A DNA stretch of 64,000 nucleotides from SURF-13 sp041695325. Lineage in GTDB: Bacteria; Pseudomonadota; Gammaproteobacteria; SURF-13. Where the stretch lies: the NCBI GenBank assembly GCA_041695325.1, contig JBGFRC010000024.1, positions 1 through 64,000 of the forward strand. Reading direction: 5' to 3'. This document shows, piece by piece, positions 15,584 to 24,858 of this stretch. Positions within the stretch are counted from its first letter, which is position 1. The number at the start of each line of letters is the position of its first letter. The notes beneath the pieces were generated by a model. It was not told the DNA's origin, did no database searches, and was given only the letters and a program-made list of their open reading frames with translations. Both the position numbers and the translations under genes were made by a program.

Positions 15584-16621
15584 ATGACTTTCAAGGTTCG
15601 CCTGCACCCCAGCGGGGTGGAATTCCACGCCGCGCCGGAGGAGACCGTGCTCGATGCGGCGATGCGCCGAGGCGTTGCGCTGCCCTACGGCTGCCGCAAC
15701 GGCGCGTGCGGGTCATGCAAAGGCAAGCTGGTTGCGGGCCGTATTGATTATGACAGATTCGAGACCGCGCTGCTGAATACCACGCTGAACGAGGCGGAGC
15801 AGAAGGCCGGTTATGTGTTGTTATGCCAGGCGCGCCCGGTGTGCGACCTTGCCATAGAGGCGCACACGCTGGATGCGGCCTCCGGCATCCGGCCCAGGAT
15901 AGTGCCGTGCCGCGTGGCGCGGCTGGAACGCCTGAGCGTAGACGTGATGCGCGTGCAACTCAAGCTGCCCGCCACGGAGCGGCTGCAATTTCTCGCCGGC
16001 CAATACATAGACTTTCTGCTGCCCGAAGGCAGACGGCGCAGCTTCTCCATCGCCAACGCGCCGCACGCGGATGAGTTCATCGAGCTGCACATCAAGCACG
16101 TCGAGGGCGGGCGCTTTACCGGCGAGGTATTTTCCTCGCTCAAGGAAAAGGCCCTGCTGCGCTTCGAGGGTCCGCTGGGCAATTTTTACCTGCGCAAGGA
16201 CTCCGCCCGCCCAGTCATTTTCCTCGCCGGCGGCACCGGCTTCGGTCCCATCAAGGGCATGATCGAAAACGCCTTGGCCGAGGGTATTACCCGCCCCCTG
16301 CATCTCTATTGGAGCGCGCGCATCGAATACGATTTGTATCTGGATTATCTGCCGCGCGCCTGGCAGGCGCAGCACGGCCATTTTCGCTACACGCCGGTGC
16401 TGTCCCAGCCTGAAGACCCGTGGAGCGGGAGAACCGGCTATGCCGTTGCGGCGGTGATAGAGGACTTCCCTGACCTCAGCGGTTACGAGGTGTACGCCAG
16501 CGGCCCGCCCGCCATGGTGCGTGACGCGCAGGCGGCCTTGGTCAAGCAGGGGCTGGCGCTGGAGAACTTCTATTCCGATCCATTTGAATTCAACCAACAG
16601 CCGCTCGCGCGCGTAACTTGA
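15584..16621 (+). CDS. 2Fe-2S/FAD reductase, CDP-6-deoxy-glucoseen-reductase-like
   Basis: 345 residues in three domains: N-terminal plant-type 2Fe-2S ferredoxin (about 1-90; cysteines in YGCRNGACGSCKGKL and YVLLCQA), FAD-binding ferredoxin-reductase barrel (about 100-200; RRSFSIANAP), and NAD domain (about 205-340; GGTGFGPIKGMIENAL, YASGPPAMV). It is the AscD/Fre-like reductase found beside hemC/hemD in several gammaproteobacteria. The physiological acceptor is unknown; ubiquinone-pathway or free-flavin reduction have been suggested for relatives. Confidence 0.87.
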   Translation: MTFKVRLHPSGVEFHAAPEETVLDAAMRRGVALPYGCRNGACGSCKGKLVAGRIDYDRFETALLNTTLNEAEQKAGYVLLCQARPVCDLAIEAHTLDAASGIRPRIVPCRVARLERLSVDVMRVQLKLPATERLQFLAGQYIDFLLPEGRRRSFSIANAPHADEFIELHIKHVEGGRFTGEVFSSLKEKALLRFEGPLGNFYLRKDSARPVIFLAGGTGFGPIKGMIENALAEGITRPLHLYWSARIEYDLYLDYLPRAWQAQHGHFRYTPVLSQPEDPWSGRTGYAVAAVIEDFPDLSGYEVYASGPPAMVRDAQAALVKQGLALENFYSDPFEFNQQPLARVT

Positions 16622-16624
16622 CAG

Positions 16625-17425
16625 CTATCTTGCGCGCCGGCGCACGGCCTGCGCAACGGCTTCGGCCAGGGCCTCGTCATCGGCGAGTCTCGCCACCGTA
16701 ACTGATTTAAACCCCAGGCGGCGTGCGTCTTGGGCGATGCGCGCGCTCAGCACCACGAGCGGTAAGGCGCGCAGCCGTTCTGCACCCTCCTTGCCCGCCA
16801 TCTCCAGCAAATTATGCACGGCCTCGCTGCTGGTGGCCGTCACCACCTGCACCTTGTTCTGACGTAGTTCTCCGAGCAGGGCGCTTACGTCCGCCCGCGG
16901 CTTGGCGCGCCGGTATACCTCGGCGTACTCCACACACGCGCCGCGTTCGCGCAAGGTTTGCGCCAGCAGCTCGCGCCCACCCGCGCCGCGGAAGATCACG
17001 ATGTTCTTTCCATGCACGTCCTGCATCTCCGGCAACGCAAGCAGGGCCTCGCTGTTAAAGCCCTGTGCAGGAACGATGTCGGGGTGAATGCCGAATTCCT
17101 GCAATTGTCTGGCGGTGCTGTTCCCCACCACCGCCAGTTGCAAATGGGCGGGCAGCGGGCGCCGCGCCAGAATGAGCGACAGCGCCTTGTCCACCGCGTT
17201 GGCGCTGATGAAGACGGCGATATCGAATTCATCCAGCCGGTCCACGAGATCAAGCAGCGCGGGACTCTCCTCGGCGGCCACGATCTCCAGCACCGGGAAC
17301 AACAGCGCCCGTCCGCCCCGTCCTTCGATCCGTTCGCACAACTCCGCGGCCTGCTGCGCGGGACGCGTCACCAGCACGCCGACGCCCTTGAGGGCCTGCG
17401 CCTTAGCCTTGGGCGAAGCGTTCAT
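16625..17425 (-). CDS. hemD: Uroporphyrinogen-III synthase
   Basis: Closes hydroxymethylbilane with D-ring inversion to give uroporphyrinogen III. 266 residues, two-lobed HemD fold: GVLVTRPAQQAAELCERIEGRGG, FISANAVDKAL, AVVGNSTARQLQEFG, IFRGAGGRELLAQTLRERGA, VYRRAKP and TATSSEAVHNLL. Family identity is low by nature, but neighbourhood is decisive: its start overlaps the hemC end by 23 bp. Start at ATG 17425 preferred over an ATG two codons upstream. Confidence 0.93.
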   Translation of the reverse strand: MNASPKAKAQALKGVGVLVTRPAQQAAELCERIEGRGGRALLFPVLEIVAAEESPALLDLVDRLDEFDIAVFISANAVDKALSLILARRPLPAHLQLAVVGNSTARQLQEFGIHPDIVPAQGFNSEALLALPEMQDVHGKNIVIFRGAGGRELLAQTLRERGACVEYAEVYRRAKPRADVSALLGELRQNKVQVVTATSSEAVHNLLEMAGKEGAERLRALPLVVLSARIAQDARRLGFKSVTVARLADDEALAEAVAQAVRRRAR

Positions 17426-18350
17426 CCGCATACACGTCGCGCAGTATCGCGCGCGCGCCGCGCGCCAGCAGATCATTGGCCAGCGTCACACCGAGGCGTT
17501 CGGCCTGCGCCGCCGCGCCGCTGATCTCGCCGCGCACCACCTCGCTGCCGTCGGGGCGCGCCACCAATCCGCGCAGATATAGTTTTCCGTCCCTGAGTTC
17601 GGCGTGGCCCGCTATCGGCACCTGACAGCCGCCCTGCAGGCGATGATTCATGGCGCGCTCCGCCGTCACTCTTATTTGCGTCTCGGCGTGGTTCATAACG
17701 CGGATCAGCTCATGCACGCGCGTATCGTCGCTGCGGCACTCGATGCCTATCGCGCCCTGGCCGATGGCGGGCAGGCTTGCGCTGGTGGATAGAAATTGCG
17801 TGATGCGCGCGCCAAACCCCAGACGCAGGAGGCCGGCGGCGGCCAGGATGACGGCGTCGAATTCGCCTTCATCCAGCTTGCGCAAACGGGTGTTCACGTT
17901 GCCGCGCAGGCTCATGATTTTCAAATCAGGACGACGCTCGTACAACTGGCACTGGCGGCGCATGCTGGAGGTGCCGACGCGCGCGCCTTTGGGCAAGTCG
18001 TCCAGCGTCGCGTAGCGGTTGGAAACAAACGCATCACGCGGGTCTTCGCGCGCGCCGACCACCGGCAGGTGCAAGCCTTGCGGAAATTCCATCGGCACGT
18101 CCTTCATGGAGTGCACCGCGATGTCGGCCTGGCCGTTGAGCAGGCCTTCTTCCAGCTCCTTGACGAACAATCCCTTGCCGCCCACCTTGGCGAGCGGGGT
18201 GTCCAGTATCTTGTCGCCCTGGGTGCTCATGCGCACCAGCTCCACGGCAAGACCGGGATGCGCCTTTTGCAGCTCCTGTTTCACATGCTCGGCCTGCCAC
18301 AGGGCGAGCGGGCTTTTTCGGGTGGCGATGCGTAACGGCAACGGGGGCAT
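17403..18350 (-). CDS. hemC: Porphobilinogen deaminase (hydroxymethylbilane synthase)
   Basis: Polymerises four porphobilinogens on a dipyrromethane cofactor. 315 residues with RIATRKSPLALWQAE, STQGDKILDTPLAKVGGKGLF, HSMKDVP (catalytic Asp), GTSSMRRQCQL, and the cofactor cysteine in LQGGCQVPIAGHA. Start at 18350 (MPPLPLRIATRKS), discarding a 14-residue extension without a ribosome-binding site. Followed by hemD. Confidence 0.97.
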   Translation of the reverse strand: MPPLPLRIATRKSPLALWQAEHVKQELQKAHPGLAVELVRMSTQGDKILDTPLAKVGGKGLFVKELEEGLLNGQADIAVHSMKDVPMEFPQGLHLPVVGAREDPRDAFVSNRYATLDDLPKGARVGTSSMRRQCQLYERRPDLKIMSLRGNVNTRLRKLDEGEFDAVILAAAGLLRLGFGARITQFLSTSASLPAIGQGAIGIECRSDDTRVHELIRVMNHAETQIRVTAERAMNHRLQGGCQVPIAGHAELRDGKLYLRGLVARPDGSEVVRGEISGAAAQAERLGVTLANDLLARGARAILRDVYADERFAQG

Positions 18351-18428
18351 GGCTGCTTGAGCTGGAAATCGAGACGCTAATGCTAAAACCAAGCTCGCCG
18401 ATAAGCAAATGTTCTTTTTGTATATTCC

Positions 18429-19163
18429 TTACCTTAAACCGATCAGCTTTTCACGCACCTCCTTCACCAGCCGGCGGCTGATCTCGACAGGCTCTTCAAG
18501 CCCGTTCAAGCGCACGTACCAGGTGTTCCGCGCCCCCTTTTCCATCCCGGCCACAAACGCGCGCGCCACCAGGGCGTTGCGATGCACGCGCAGAAAGCGC
18601 GCCCCGAACTCCTGCTCCAGCGACTTGAGCGGCTCTTCGATCAGCAGCCGGCCGCCGGTGTGGGCGACGGTGACGTATTTCTGGTCCGCCTTGAAGTAGC
18701 GCACATCCTCCAGCGCGATGAGGCTGATCTTGCCGTGGGTGTGCACGCTGAGATGCGTGCGCGCGCGTTGCGTTCCGGCGCCCTGCCGCAGGCGTTCGAG
18801 CTGCACCCGGTTCAATTGGCGCGACTTGGCAAGCGCCGCGCGCAAACGCTCCGCGCGCACCGGTTTCAGCAGGTAATCCACCGCGCCGGCCTCAAAGGCG
18901 TCCAGCGCATGGTCATCATACGCGGTGGTGAAGATCACCGCCGGCGGCTGCTCCAGGCGCGAGAGGTGGCGCGCCGCCTCCAGGCCGTCCATGCCCGGCA
19001 TGCGGATGTCCATCAGCATCACGTCGGGCTGGTGCTCGTTGTACTTCATCAGCGCCTGTCTGCCGTCCTCCGCTTCGTCCACCACTTGGGCCTCGGTCTC
19101 CGCCAGCAAGCCGCGCAGCCTGGCGCGCGCCAGCGGCTCATCATCCACGATCAGTATCTTCAC
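18429..19163 (-). CDS. algR: LytTR-family response regulator, AlgR-like
   Basis: 244 residues: receiver domain (1-115) with acidic pocket VDDE, phospho-acceptor Asp52 in MLMDIRMPG, Thr79/Thr80 and Lys100 in YLLKP; then a LytTR DNA-binding domain (about 138-240). In Pseudomonas, AlgR with AlgZ controls alginate, pilus minor-pilin and twitching genes; the hemC neighbour is conserved there too. The sensor gene upstream overlaps it by 4 bp. Targets here are unknown, though a type IV pilin gene is 9 kb away. Confidence 0.92.
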   Translation of the reverse strand: MKILIVDDEPLARARLRGLLAETEAQVVDEAEDGRQALMKYNEHQPDVMLMDIRMPGMDGLEAARHLSRLEQPPAVIFTTAYDDHALDAFEAGAVDYLLKPVRAERLRAALAKSRQLNRVQLERLRQGAGTQRARTHLSVHTHGKISLIALEDVRYFKADQKYVTVAHTGGRLLIEEPLKSLEQEFGARFLRVHRNALVARAFVAGMEKGARNTWYVRLNGLEEPVEISRRLVKEVREKLIGLR

Positions 19164-20218
19164 ATCCCGCCCCGTTGATAAGGAAAGGACAGCCGCACCC
19201 GGTAACGCGGCTCATCCCCGCCGTGTTCCTCAACCAGCAATTCACCACTCGCTCCATAGTAGCCCTGCAAGCGTTCACGCAGGTTTTCCAGCGCCATGCG
19301 GTTGCCGCGCGCGTGAACGCGCCCCGGCTTCGGCGCCACTGGATTATCCACGGTGATGCGCACCCTGCCTTGCTCATATTCGCCGCTCACCGTGACGGCG
19401 CCGCCCTGCGGCATCGGCTCGATGCCGTGATAAATGGCGTTTTCCAGCAGCGGCTGCAGGCTTAAGCGCGGCAGCAGCGCATCCTGTGGCACGCCGTCCA
19501 GATTCCACTCCACCGTCAAACGCCCGCCCAGGCGCAGTTTTTCCATGCTTACGTATTTATGCGCCAGCTCCATCTCATCGGCCAGGGTCACGCGGTCACG
19601 CGCGTCGGACAGGCTGCCGCGAAACAAATCGGCCAGGTTCTCCACCGCGGTCTCGGCCAGCTCCGGACGGCTGCGCGTAAGGCTGGCGATGGTGTTCATG
19701 CTGTTGAAGAAAAAATGCGGGCGCATGCGCGATTGCAGCGCCTGGATGCGCGCCGCGGCCTCGGACTCGACGTGTCTCTTCCATTGGTGCTGCACATAAA
19801 AATAGCGCAGCGCCAGCGCGCTCACGATGGCGCTCACGCCCAGATTGCGCAGCAGAAAATCCGCGCGCCAGCCCGCGGGCAAGGCGACGCCCAGCGCGTC
19901 GCTTTGCAGCAAGCGGTAGGCCGCTTCACTGAGCACGGCGGTGACCGTCAGCAATAATACGTAGCTCACCGCGGCGGCCTGAACGTTGGACAGCTTCCTG
20001 AGCCAGCGCCGTCCGATGCACAGCGCCGCGCCGCTTGAGAGCGCCACCCACTGCACAAACAGCGAAATCACGCCGAGATCGCTCCAGCGATCCTGACTTT
20101 GCAGCGCGCCCAGCGCCAGCACCAGGGCCAGCAGCTCAGCCATCACCACGAGGGCCAGCACCCGGCGCAGGCCGCAGAAATCCGGCAGGAATAGGGTATC
20201 GGTGTCGCTATGTGCCAT
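19160..20218 (-). CDS. algZ: LytS/AlgZ-type membrane histidine kinase
   Basis: 352 residues. Four predicted transmembrane helices in residues 18-142, then a His_kinase domain with phospho-acceptor His168 in SRMRPHFFFNSMNTI, an N-box LQPLLENAIYHGIEP and a G-rich ATPase end GNRMALENLRERLQ. This is the YehU/LytS/AlgZ class with a reduced ATPase region. It overlaps the algR start by 4 bp, so the pair is translationally coupled. Divergent from argH. Confidence 0.92.
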   Translation of the reverse strand: MAHSDTDTLFLPDFCGLRRVLALVVMAELLALVLALGALQSQDRWSDLGVISLFVQWVALSSGAALCIGRRWLRKLSNVQAAAVSYVLLLTVTAVLSEAAYRLLQSDALGVALPAGWRADFLLRNLGVSAIVSALALRYFYVQHQWKRHVESEAAARIQALQSRMRPHFFFNSMNTIASLTRSRPELAETAVENLADLFRGSLSDARDRVTLADEMELAHKYVSMEKLRLGGRLTVEWNLDGVPQDALLPRLSLQPLLENAIYHGIEPMPQGGAVTVSGEYEQGRVRITVDNPVAPKPGRVHARGNRMALENLRERLQGYYGASGELLVEEHGGDEPRYRVRLSFPYQRGGM

Positions 20219-20269
20219 CCTCGTGCGTACCCTGCTTTATGGTCTATACTACTGTACTGTACATCTATC

Positions 20270-21667
20270 ATGGCCAAAGACAAGACCACAAGCCGGGACA
20301 AACCGTGGGGCGGGCGCTTCACGCAACAGACCGACGCGCTGGTGGAACGTTTTACCGCCTCGGTCGCCTTTGACCGGCGCCTGTACCAGCACGACATCCA
20401 GGGTTCCATCGCGCACGCGCGCATGCTCACGAAGGTGGGCGTGTTGAGCGAGGCCGAATGCGCCGCCATCGTCAAGGGCTTGCAGGACATCGAGCGCGAC
20501 ATCGAGACAGGCGGGTTTGACTGGTCGGTGGCGCTGGAAGACGTGCACATGAACATCGAGGCGCGTCTCATTGAGCGCATCGGCGAGGCGGGGAAAAAGC
20601 TCCACACCGGGCGCTCGCGCAATGACCAGGCGGCCACCGACTTGCGCCTGTACCTGCGCGACGCGATAGACGCGATTCTCCTGCAAATAAAAGACCTGCA
20701 AACGGTGCTGCTCGACATCGCCGAGCGCGAGGCCGAAACCATTCTGCCCGGCTTTACCCATCTGCAGGTGGCGCAACCGGTGACCTTCGGCCACCACATG
20801 CTGGCCTGGTTTGAGATGCTGGAGCGTGACCGCGCGCGCTTCAAGGACTGCCGCAAGCGCGTCAACGTCATGCCGCTCGGCGCGGCGGCGCTGGCCGGCA
20901 CCAGCTACCCGGTAGATCGCGCCTATACGGCGGAGCTGCTGGGCTTTGACGCACCGGCGGAAAACTCGCTCGATGCGGTGAGCGACCGCGACTTCGCCAT
21001 CGAATTCAGCGGCGCGGCGGCGCTGTTGATGACGCACCTGTCGCGCTTTTCCGAGGAGCTGATACTGTGGTCGTCGGCGCAGTTCGATTTTGTGGATTTG
21101 GGCGACGCCTTCTGCACCGGCTCCTCCATCATGCCGCAGAAAAAAAATCCGGACGTGCCGGAGCTGGTGCGCGGCAAGAGCGGGCGCGTCATCGGCCACC
21201 TGATGGCGCTGTTCACGCTGATGAAGGCGCAGCCGCTGGCCTACAATAAAGACAACCAGGAGGACAAGGAACCGCTGTTCGACACGATAGATACGGTGCA
21301 GGACTCGCTGCGCGTCTACGCCGCGATGCTGGGCGCGATGCAGATCAAGCGCGAGCGCATGCTGCACGCCGCCGCCAGCGGCTACGCCACCGCCACCGAC
21401 CTCGCCGATTACCTGGTCAAAAACGGCGTGCCGTTCCGCGACGCGCATGACATCACGGGCAAGATCGTGCGCCGCGCCGTTGAAGCCGGGCGCGGGCTTA
21501 CCGAGCTGACTCTCGATGAACTGCGCGGTTTCTCCTCGGTCATAAAACAAGACGTGTTTGACGTCCTGAAACCGCAGGGATCGGTGGCGGCGCGCAACCA
21601 CCCGGGCGGCACCGCGCCCGTGCAAGTGCGGGCGGCCATTGCGCGCGCGAGACAGAAACTGACGTGA
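20270..21667 (+). CDS. argH: Argininosuccinate lyase
   Basis: Last step of arginine synthesis: argininosuccinate to arginine and fumarate. 465 residues of the fumarase/aspartase superfamily: KPWGGRFTQQTDALVERFTAS, HTGRSRNDQAATD, TILPGFTHLQVAQPVTFGHH and the mobile signature loop GSSIMPQKKNPDVPE with the catalytic serine. Start at ATG 20270 (MAKDKTTSRDKPWGG). The stop overlaps the next gene by 4 bp. argB is 0.9 kb downstream in the opposite strand. Confidence 0.97.
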   Translation: MAKDKTTSRDKPWGGRFTQQTDALVERFTASVAFDRRLYQHDIQGSIAHARMLTKVGVLSEAECAAIVKGLQDIERDIETGGFDWSVALEDVHMNIEARLIERIGEAGKKLHTGRSRNDQAATDLRLYLRDAIDAILLQIKDLQTVLLDIAEREAETILPGFTHLQVAQPVTFGHHMLAWFEMLERDRARFKDCRKRVNVMPLGAAALAGTSYPVDRAYTAELLGFDAPAENSLDAVSDRDFAIEFSGAAALLMTHLSRFSEELILWSSAQFDFVDLGDAFCTGSSIMPQKKNPDVPELVRGKSGRVIGHLMALFTLMKAQPLAYNKDNQEDKEPLFDTIDTVQDSLRVYAAMLGAMQIKRERMLHAAASGYATATDLADYLVKNGVPFRDAHDITGKIVRRAVEAGRGLTELTLDELRGFSSVIKQDVFDVLKPQGSVAARNHPGGTAPVQVRAAIARARQKLT

Positions 21668-22287
21668 GACGCGCAATCATACTGCTGCTTGGCCTGATGG
21701 GCGTGATGCCGGGCCATGCCGGCAAGCTTTACAAGTGGGTGGACGAAAAAGGCCAAGTGCACTACGGCGACAGCATCCCGCCGGAATACGCGGAGCAGGG
21801 CCGTTCTGAGCTGAACAAACAAGGCATGACCGTCAAAAAGACGGATGCCGCGAAAACGCCGGAGCAGTTGGCGGAGGAGGAAAGAAAAAGACAATTACAG
21901 GCCGAGGAGCAAAAACGCGCCGGGGAGCAGGCGGCGTACGACCGCGCCCTGATGCGCATCTATTCCAGCGAGGACGACATCCTGCGCTCGCGCGACCAGA
22001 AGCTCACCGCGCTGGACACGACCATCAGCATCACGCGGGGTAATCTCAACACGGTCGCCAAGCAGCTTGATGAGCTCAACAAACGCGCCGCGGGACTGCA
22101 AGGCGCGGGCAAGCCGCTGCTGGAGAAGCTGCAAAAAGACATCGGCGCTCTGGAGGCACAGCGGCAACAGTATCAGGATTTCATCCGGGCCAAACAGGCC
22201 GAGCAGGACACGATCCGGGAAAAGGCCGAGGCGGAATTGAAACGCTATCGCGAAATCACGGCCGAGCGACGGTCGGTGAAACCTTAG
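21664..22287 (+). CDS. DUF4124 envelope protein with coiled coil
   Basis: 207 residues starting at GTG that overlaps the argH stop (GTGA). A signal peptide (about 1-19, cleavage after GHA) is followed by a DUF4124 domain (KLYKWVDEKGQVHYGDSIPPEYA), then long charged helices rich in Glu, Lys, Gln and Arg (about 75-207) predicted to form a coiled coil. DUF4124 proteins are exported and of unknown role; the tryptophan-aspartate KWVDExGxxHYxD motif is diagnostic. Coupling to argH may be positional only. Confidence 0.85.
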   Translation: MRRAIILLLGLMGVMPGHAGKLYKWVDEKGQVHYGDSIPPEYAEQGRSELNKQGMTVKKTDAAKTPEQLAEEERKRQLQAEEQKRAGEQAAYDRALMRIYSSEDDILRSRDQKLTALDTTISITRGNLNTVAKQLDELNKRAAGLQGAGKPLLEKLQKDIGALEAQRQQYQDFIRAKQAEQDTIREKAEAELKRYREITAERRSVKP

Positions 22288-22565
22288 CCGCTCTCGCGGG
22301 CGCCTCCTATCAATTCGGCGGCGACGACCTTGCCGCGCTCATCCAGACGCAGGCGAAATTGACCCCAGCACGGCACGCGCCCGGCCTCGCAACCCGATCC
22401 CTCCATAACCACTTCATCAAAGCGCACATTGCACACCACCTCCGCGCCGCGTTGTTGCGCGATGTCGAGCTTGAGGCTTTCCGGCGCGGGCCAGCCGCCT
22501 TGGGTGCAGAGTTCAGCGAGGCGCGGCGTACGCTGGAAAAATTCCGTCAATTCCGCCTTGTTCAT
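22284..22565 (-). CDS. Small soluble protein of unknown function
   Basis: 93 residues, MNKAELTEFFQRTPRLAELC at the start, no membrane segment. Contains VCNVRFDEVVMEGSGCEAGRVPCWGQFRLRLDERG, with three cysteines (Cys45, Cys59, Cys66) and a predicted beta-rich middle. It follows argB by 5 bp on the same strand and ends 4 bp inside the convergent DUF4124 gene. I recognise no named family. Tight spacing to argB, a normal ATG and coding-like composition support it as real. Confidence 0.7.
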   Translation of the reverse strand: MNKAELTEFFQRTPRLAELCTQGGWPAPESLKLDIAQQRGAEVVCNVRFDEVVMEGSGCEAGRVPCWGQFRLRLDERGKVVAAELIGGARESG

Positions 22566-22570
22566 GGATA

Positions 22571-23458
22571 TCAGCCCTCGATCAGCGTGCCCACACCCTG
22601 ATCGGTGAGCAGCTCCAGCAGCACGGCGTGCTCCACCCGCCCGTCCACGATGTGCGCCGCCGCCACTCCGCCCTGCACGGCGTCCAGCGCGCAGCGCACC
22701 TTGGGCAGCATGCCGCCGTATATCGTGCCGTCTTCAATCAGCGCGCCCACTTGTTTGGCATTCAGCCGCGCCAGCAGTTTGCCCTGCTTGTCCAGCACCC
22801 CCGCGATATTGGTCAGCAGCATCAGTTTCTCCGCATGCAGGGTCTGGGCGAGCTTGCCCGCCACCAGATCGGCGTTGATGTTGTAGGACTGTCCGTCCTC
22901 GCCTACGCCCACCGGCGCGATCACCGGGATGAAGTCGCCGCTTACCAGCATGTTGATGACCGAGACGTCTATGCTCGCCACCTCGCCCACGTGACCGATG
23001 TCTATGATCTCCGGCGCGTCCAGCTCCGGCGTGTTGCGCGTCAAGGTGAGCTTGCGCGCGCGGATCAGGTCGCCGTCCTTGCCCGACAACCCCACCGCGG
23101 AACCGCCTTGGCGGTTGATGAGATTCACGATCTCCTTGTTCACCAAACCGCCCAGCACCATTTCCACCACGTCCATGGTTTCGCTGTCGGTGACGCGCAG
23201 GCCTTCCACGAATTGGCTCGGCTTGCCGAGCCTCTCCAGCAATTTTCCGATCTGCGGCCCACCGCCGTGCACCACCACCGGGTTGATGCCCACCAGCTTC
23301 ATCAGCACCACGTCGCGCGCGAAGCCGTTCTTCAGGGGCTCGTCCACCATGGCGTTGCCGCCATACTTGATGACGATGGTCTTGCCCCGATAGCGCTTAA
23401 TGTAAGGCAGCGCCTCGGTCAGCACGTGGGCGATGTTGGCCGCGTTATTCACAGTCAT
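22571..23458 (-). CDS. argB: Acetylglutamate kinase
   Basis: Phosphorylates N-acetylglutamate in arginine synthesis. 295 residues with KTIVIKYGGNAM (ATP-binding Lys), VVVHGGGPQIG, LVNKEIVNLINRQGG, GLSGKDG, INADLVAGKLA and KLMLLTNIAGVLD. The N-terminal helix IAHVLTEALPYIKRYRGK resembles that of hexameric, arginine-inhibited enzymes, so feedback inhibition is likely. Follows algC by 7 bp. Confidence 0.97.
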   Translation of the reverse strand: MTVNNAANIAHVLTEALPYIKRYRGKTIVIKYGGNAMVDEPLKNGFARDVVLMKLVGINPVVVHGGGPQIGKLLERLGKPSQFVEGLRVTDSETMDVVEMVLGGLVNKEIVNLINRQGGSAVGLSGKDGDLIRARKLTLTRNTPELDAPEIIDIGHVGEVASIDVSVINMLVSGDFIPVIAPVGVGEDGQSYNINADLVAGKLAQTLHAEKLMLLTNIAGVLDKQGKLLARLNAKQVGALIEDGTIYGGMLPKVRCALDAVQGGVAAAHIVDGRVEHAVLLELLTDQGVGTLIEG

Positions 23459-23465
23459 GACGTTA

Positions 23466-24845
23466 TCAAAACGGCAATTTCAGATCCGGATCAAGCTTTA
23501 ACAACGCGGCGCGAAATTCGCCCTGGATGCGCGCAAGCGCCACCGGGTTGTCCGCCTCGAAGCGGATGATCACCGTGGGCGTGGTGTTGGACGGGCGCGC
23601 CAGTCCCCAGCCGTCCTCGAAATCCGCGCGCACACCGTCTATCGTGGTGAGCATGGCATCCGGAAAACGCGCGTTCTGTTGCAGGCGCTCCATAAGCTTG
23701 AAGTGCTCGCCCTCGCGCATCTCCAGTTTCAGTTCCGGCGTGTTCACCGTCTCCGGCAATGCATCGAATACCGCGCTGGGGCGGCGCGCGTCGCGCGAGA
23801 GTATCTCCAGCAGCCGCGCCGCGGTGTACAAACCGTCGTCAAAACCGTACCAGCGTTCCTTGAAGAACACGTGGCCGCTCATCTCGCCCGCGAGCAGCGC
23901 GCCAGTCTCCTTCATCTTGGCCTTGATGAGCGAGTGGCCGGTCTTCCACATCAAGGGCTTGCCGCCGTGTTCGATAATCACCCTCGCGAGGTTACGCGTA
24001 CATTTTACATCGTAAATGATGGTCGCGCCGGGATTGCGCAACAGCACGTCTTGCGCATACAGCATGAGCTGGCGGTCCGGCCAGATGATGCGCCCTTCCG
24101 CCGTGACCACGCCCAAACGGTCGCCGTCACCGTCGAGGGCCAGGCCAAGATCGGCGCGCCGCGCCTTGACCTCGCGTATCAGGTCTTGCAGATTCTCCGG
24201 CTGGCTGGGGTCGGGGTGATGATTCGGAAAGCGGCCGTCCACCTCGCAAAAAAGTTCCATGACCTCGCATCCCAGCGCGCGCAGCACGCGCGGTGCGAGC
24301 ATGCCCGCCACGCCGTTACCGCAATCCACCACGATCTTCAAGGGCCGCGCCAGGCGCACGTCCGAGGTCACGCGCGCGATGTAATCGGGCAGGACGTCCA
24401 CGGATTTCCACGCGCCCGCGCCCTGGGTCAAATCGCCCTGCACGATGCGCGTGCGCAGCGCGCTGATCGCTTCCCCGGACAAAGTCTCGCCGCCCAGCAC
24501 GATCTTGACGCCGTTGTAATCGGGCGGGTTGTGGCTGCCGGTGATCGCCACGCCGGAGCCGGTGTCAAGGTGATGGGTGGCGAAATACAATACCGGCGTC
24601 GGCGCCATGCCGATGTCTATCACGTTGACTCCGGCGGCGCGCAGGCCCTCAGCGAGGGCTTGCGCAAACTCCGGGCCGGACAGGCGCCCGTCGCGCCCCA
24701 CCGCCACGCTGTCCTGCTTGCGCGCGCGCGCCTCGCTGCCGACGGCGCGGCCGATTTCGCGCACTATCTCCGCCGTCAGTGTCTTGCCGACGATACCGCG
24801 TATATCGTAAGCCTTGAAAATGGTTGCCGGAATTTCCATTGTCAT
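23466..24845 (-). CDS. algC: Phosphomannomutase/phosphoglucomutase
   Basis: Converts hexose 6-phosphates to 1-phosphates for LPS core, alginate-like exopolysaccharide and nucleotide sugars. 459 residues, four-domain alpha-D-phosphohexomutase: FKAYDIRGIVG, phosphoserine loop GVAITGSHNPPDYNG, metal loop DGDGDRLG, sugar-specificity loop GEMSGHVFFKERW and phosphate-binding RPSNTTPTVIIRFE. Length fits Pseudomonas AlgC. Start at 24845 set by AGGA 8 nt upstream; a second ATG two codons later is possible. Confidence 0.94.
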   Translation of the reverse strand: MTMEIPATIFKAYDIRGIVGKTLTAEIVREIGRAVGSEARARKQDSVAVGRDGRLSGPEFAQALAEGLRAAGVNVIDIGMAPTPVLYFATHHLDTGSGVAITGSHNPPDYNGVKIVLGGETLSGEAISALRTRIVQGDLTQGAGAWKSVDVLPDYIARVTSDVRLARPLKIVVDCGNGVAGMLAPRVLRALGCEVMELFCEVDGRFPNHHPDPSQPENLQDLIREVKARRADLGLALDGDGDRLGVVTAEGRIIWPDRQLMLYAQDVLLRNPGATIIYDVKCTRNLARVIIEHGGKPLMWKTGHSLIKAKMKETGALLAGEMSGHVFFKERWYGFDDGLYTAARLLEILSRDARRPSAVFDALPETVNTPELKLEMREGEHFKLMERLQQNARFPDAMLTTIDGVRADFEDGWGLARPSNTTPTVIIRFEADNPVALARIQGEFRAALLKLDPDLKLPF

Positions 24846-24858
24846 TCTTTTTATCCTG

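Noticed and set aside
20249..21676. 475-codon minus-strand open frame opposite argH
   Set aside because: Antisense shadow of a well-supported gene, composition typical of reverse-frame reading.
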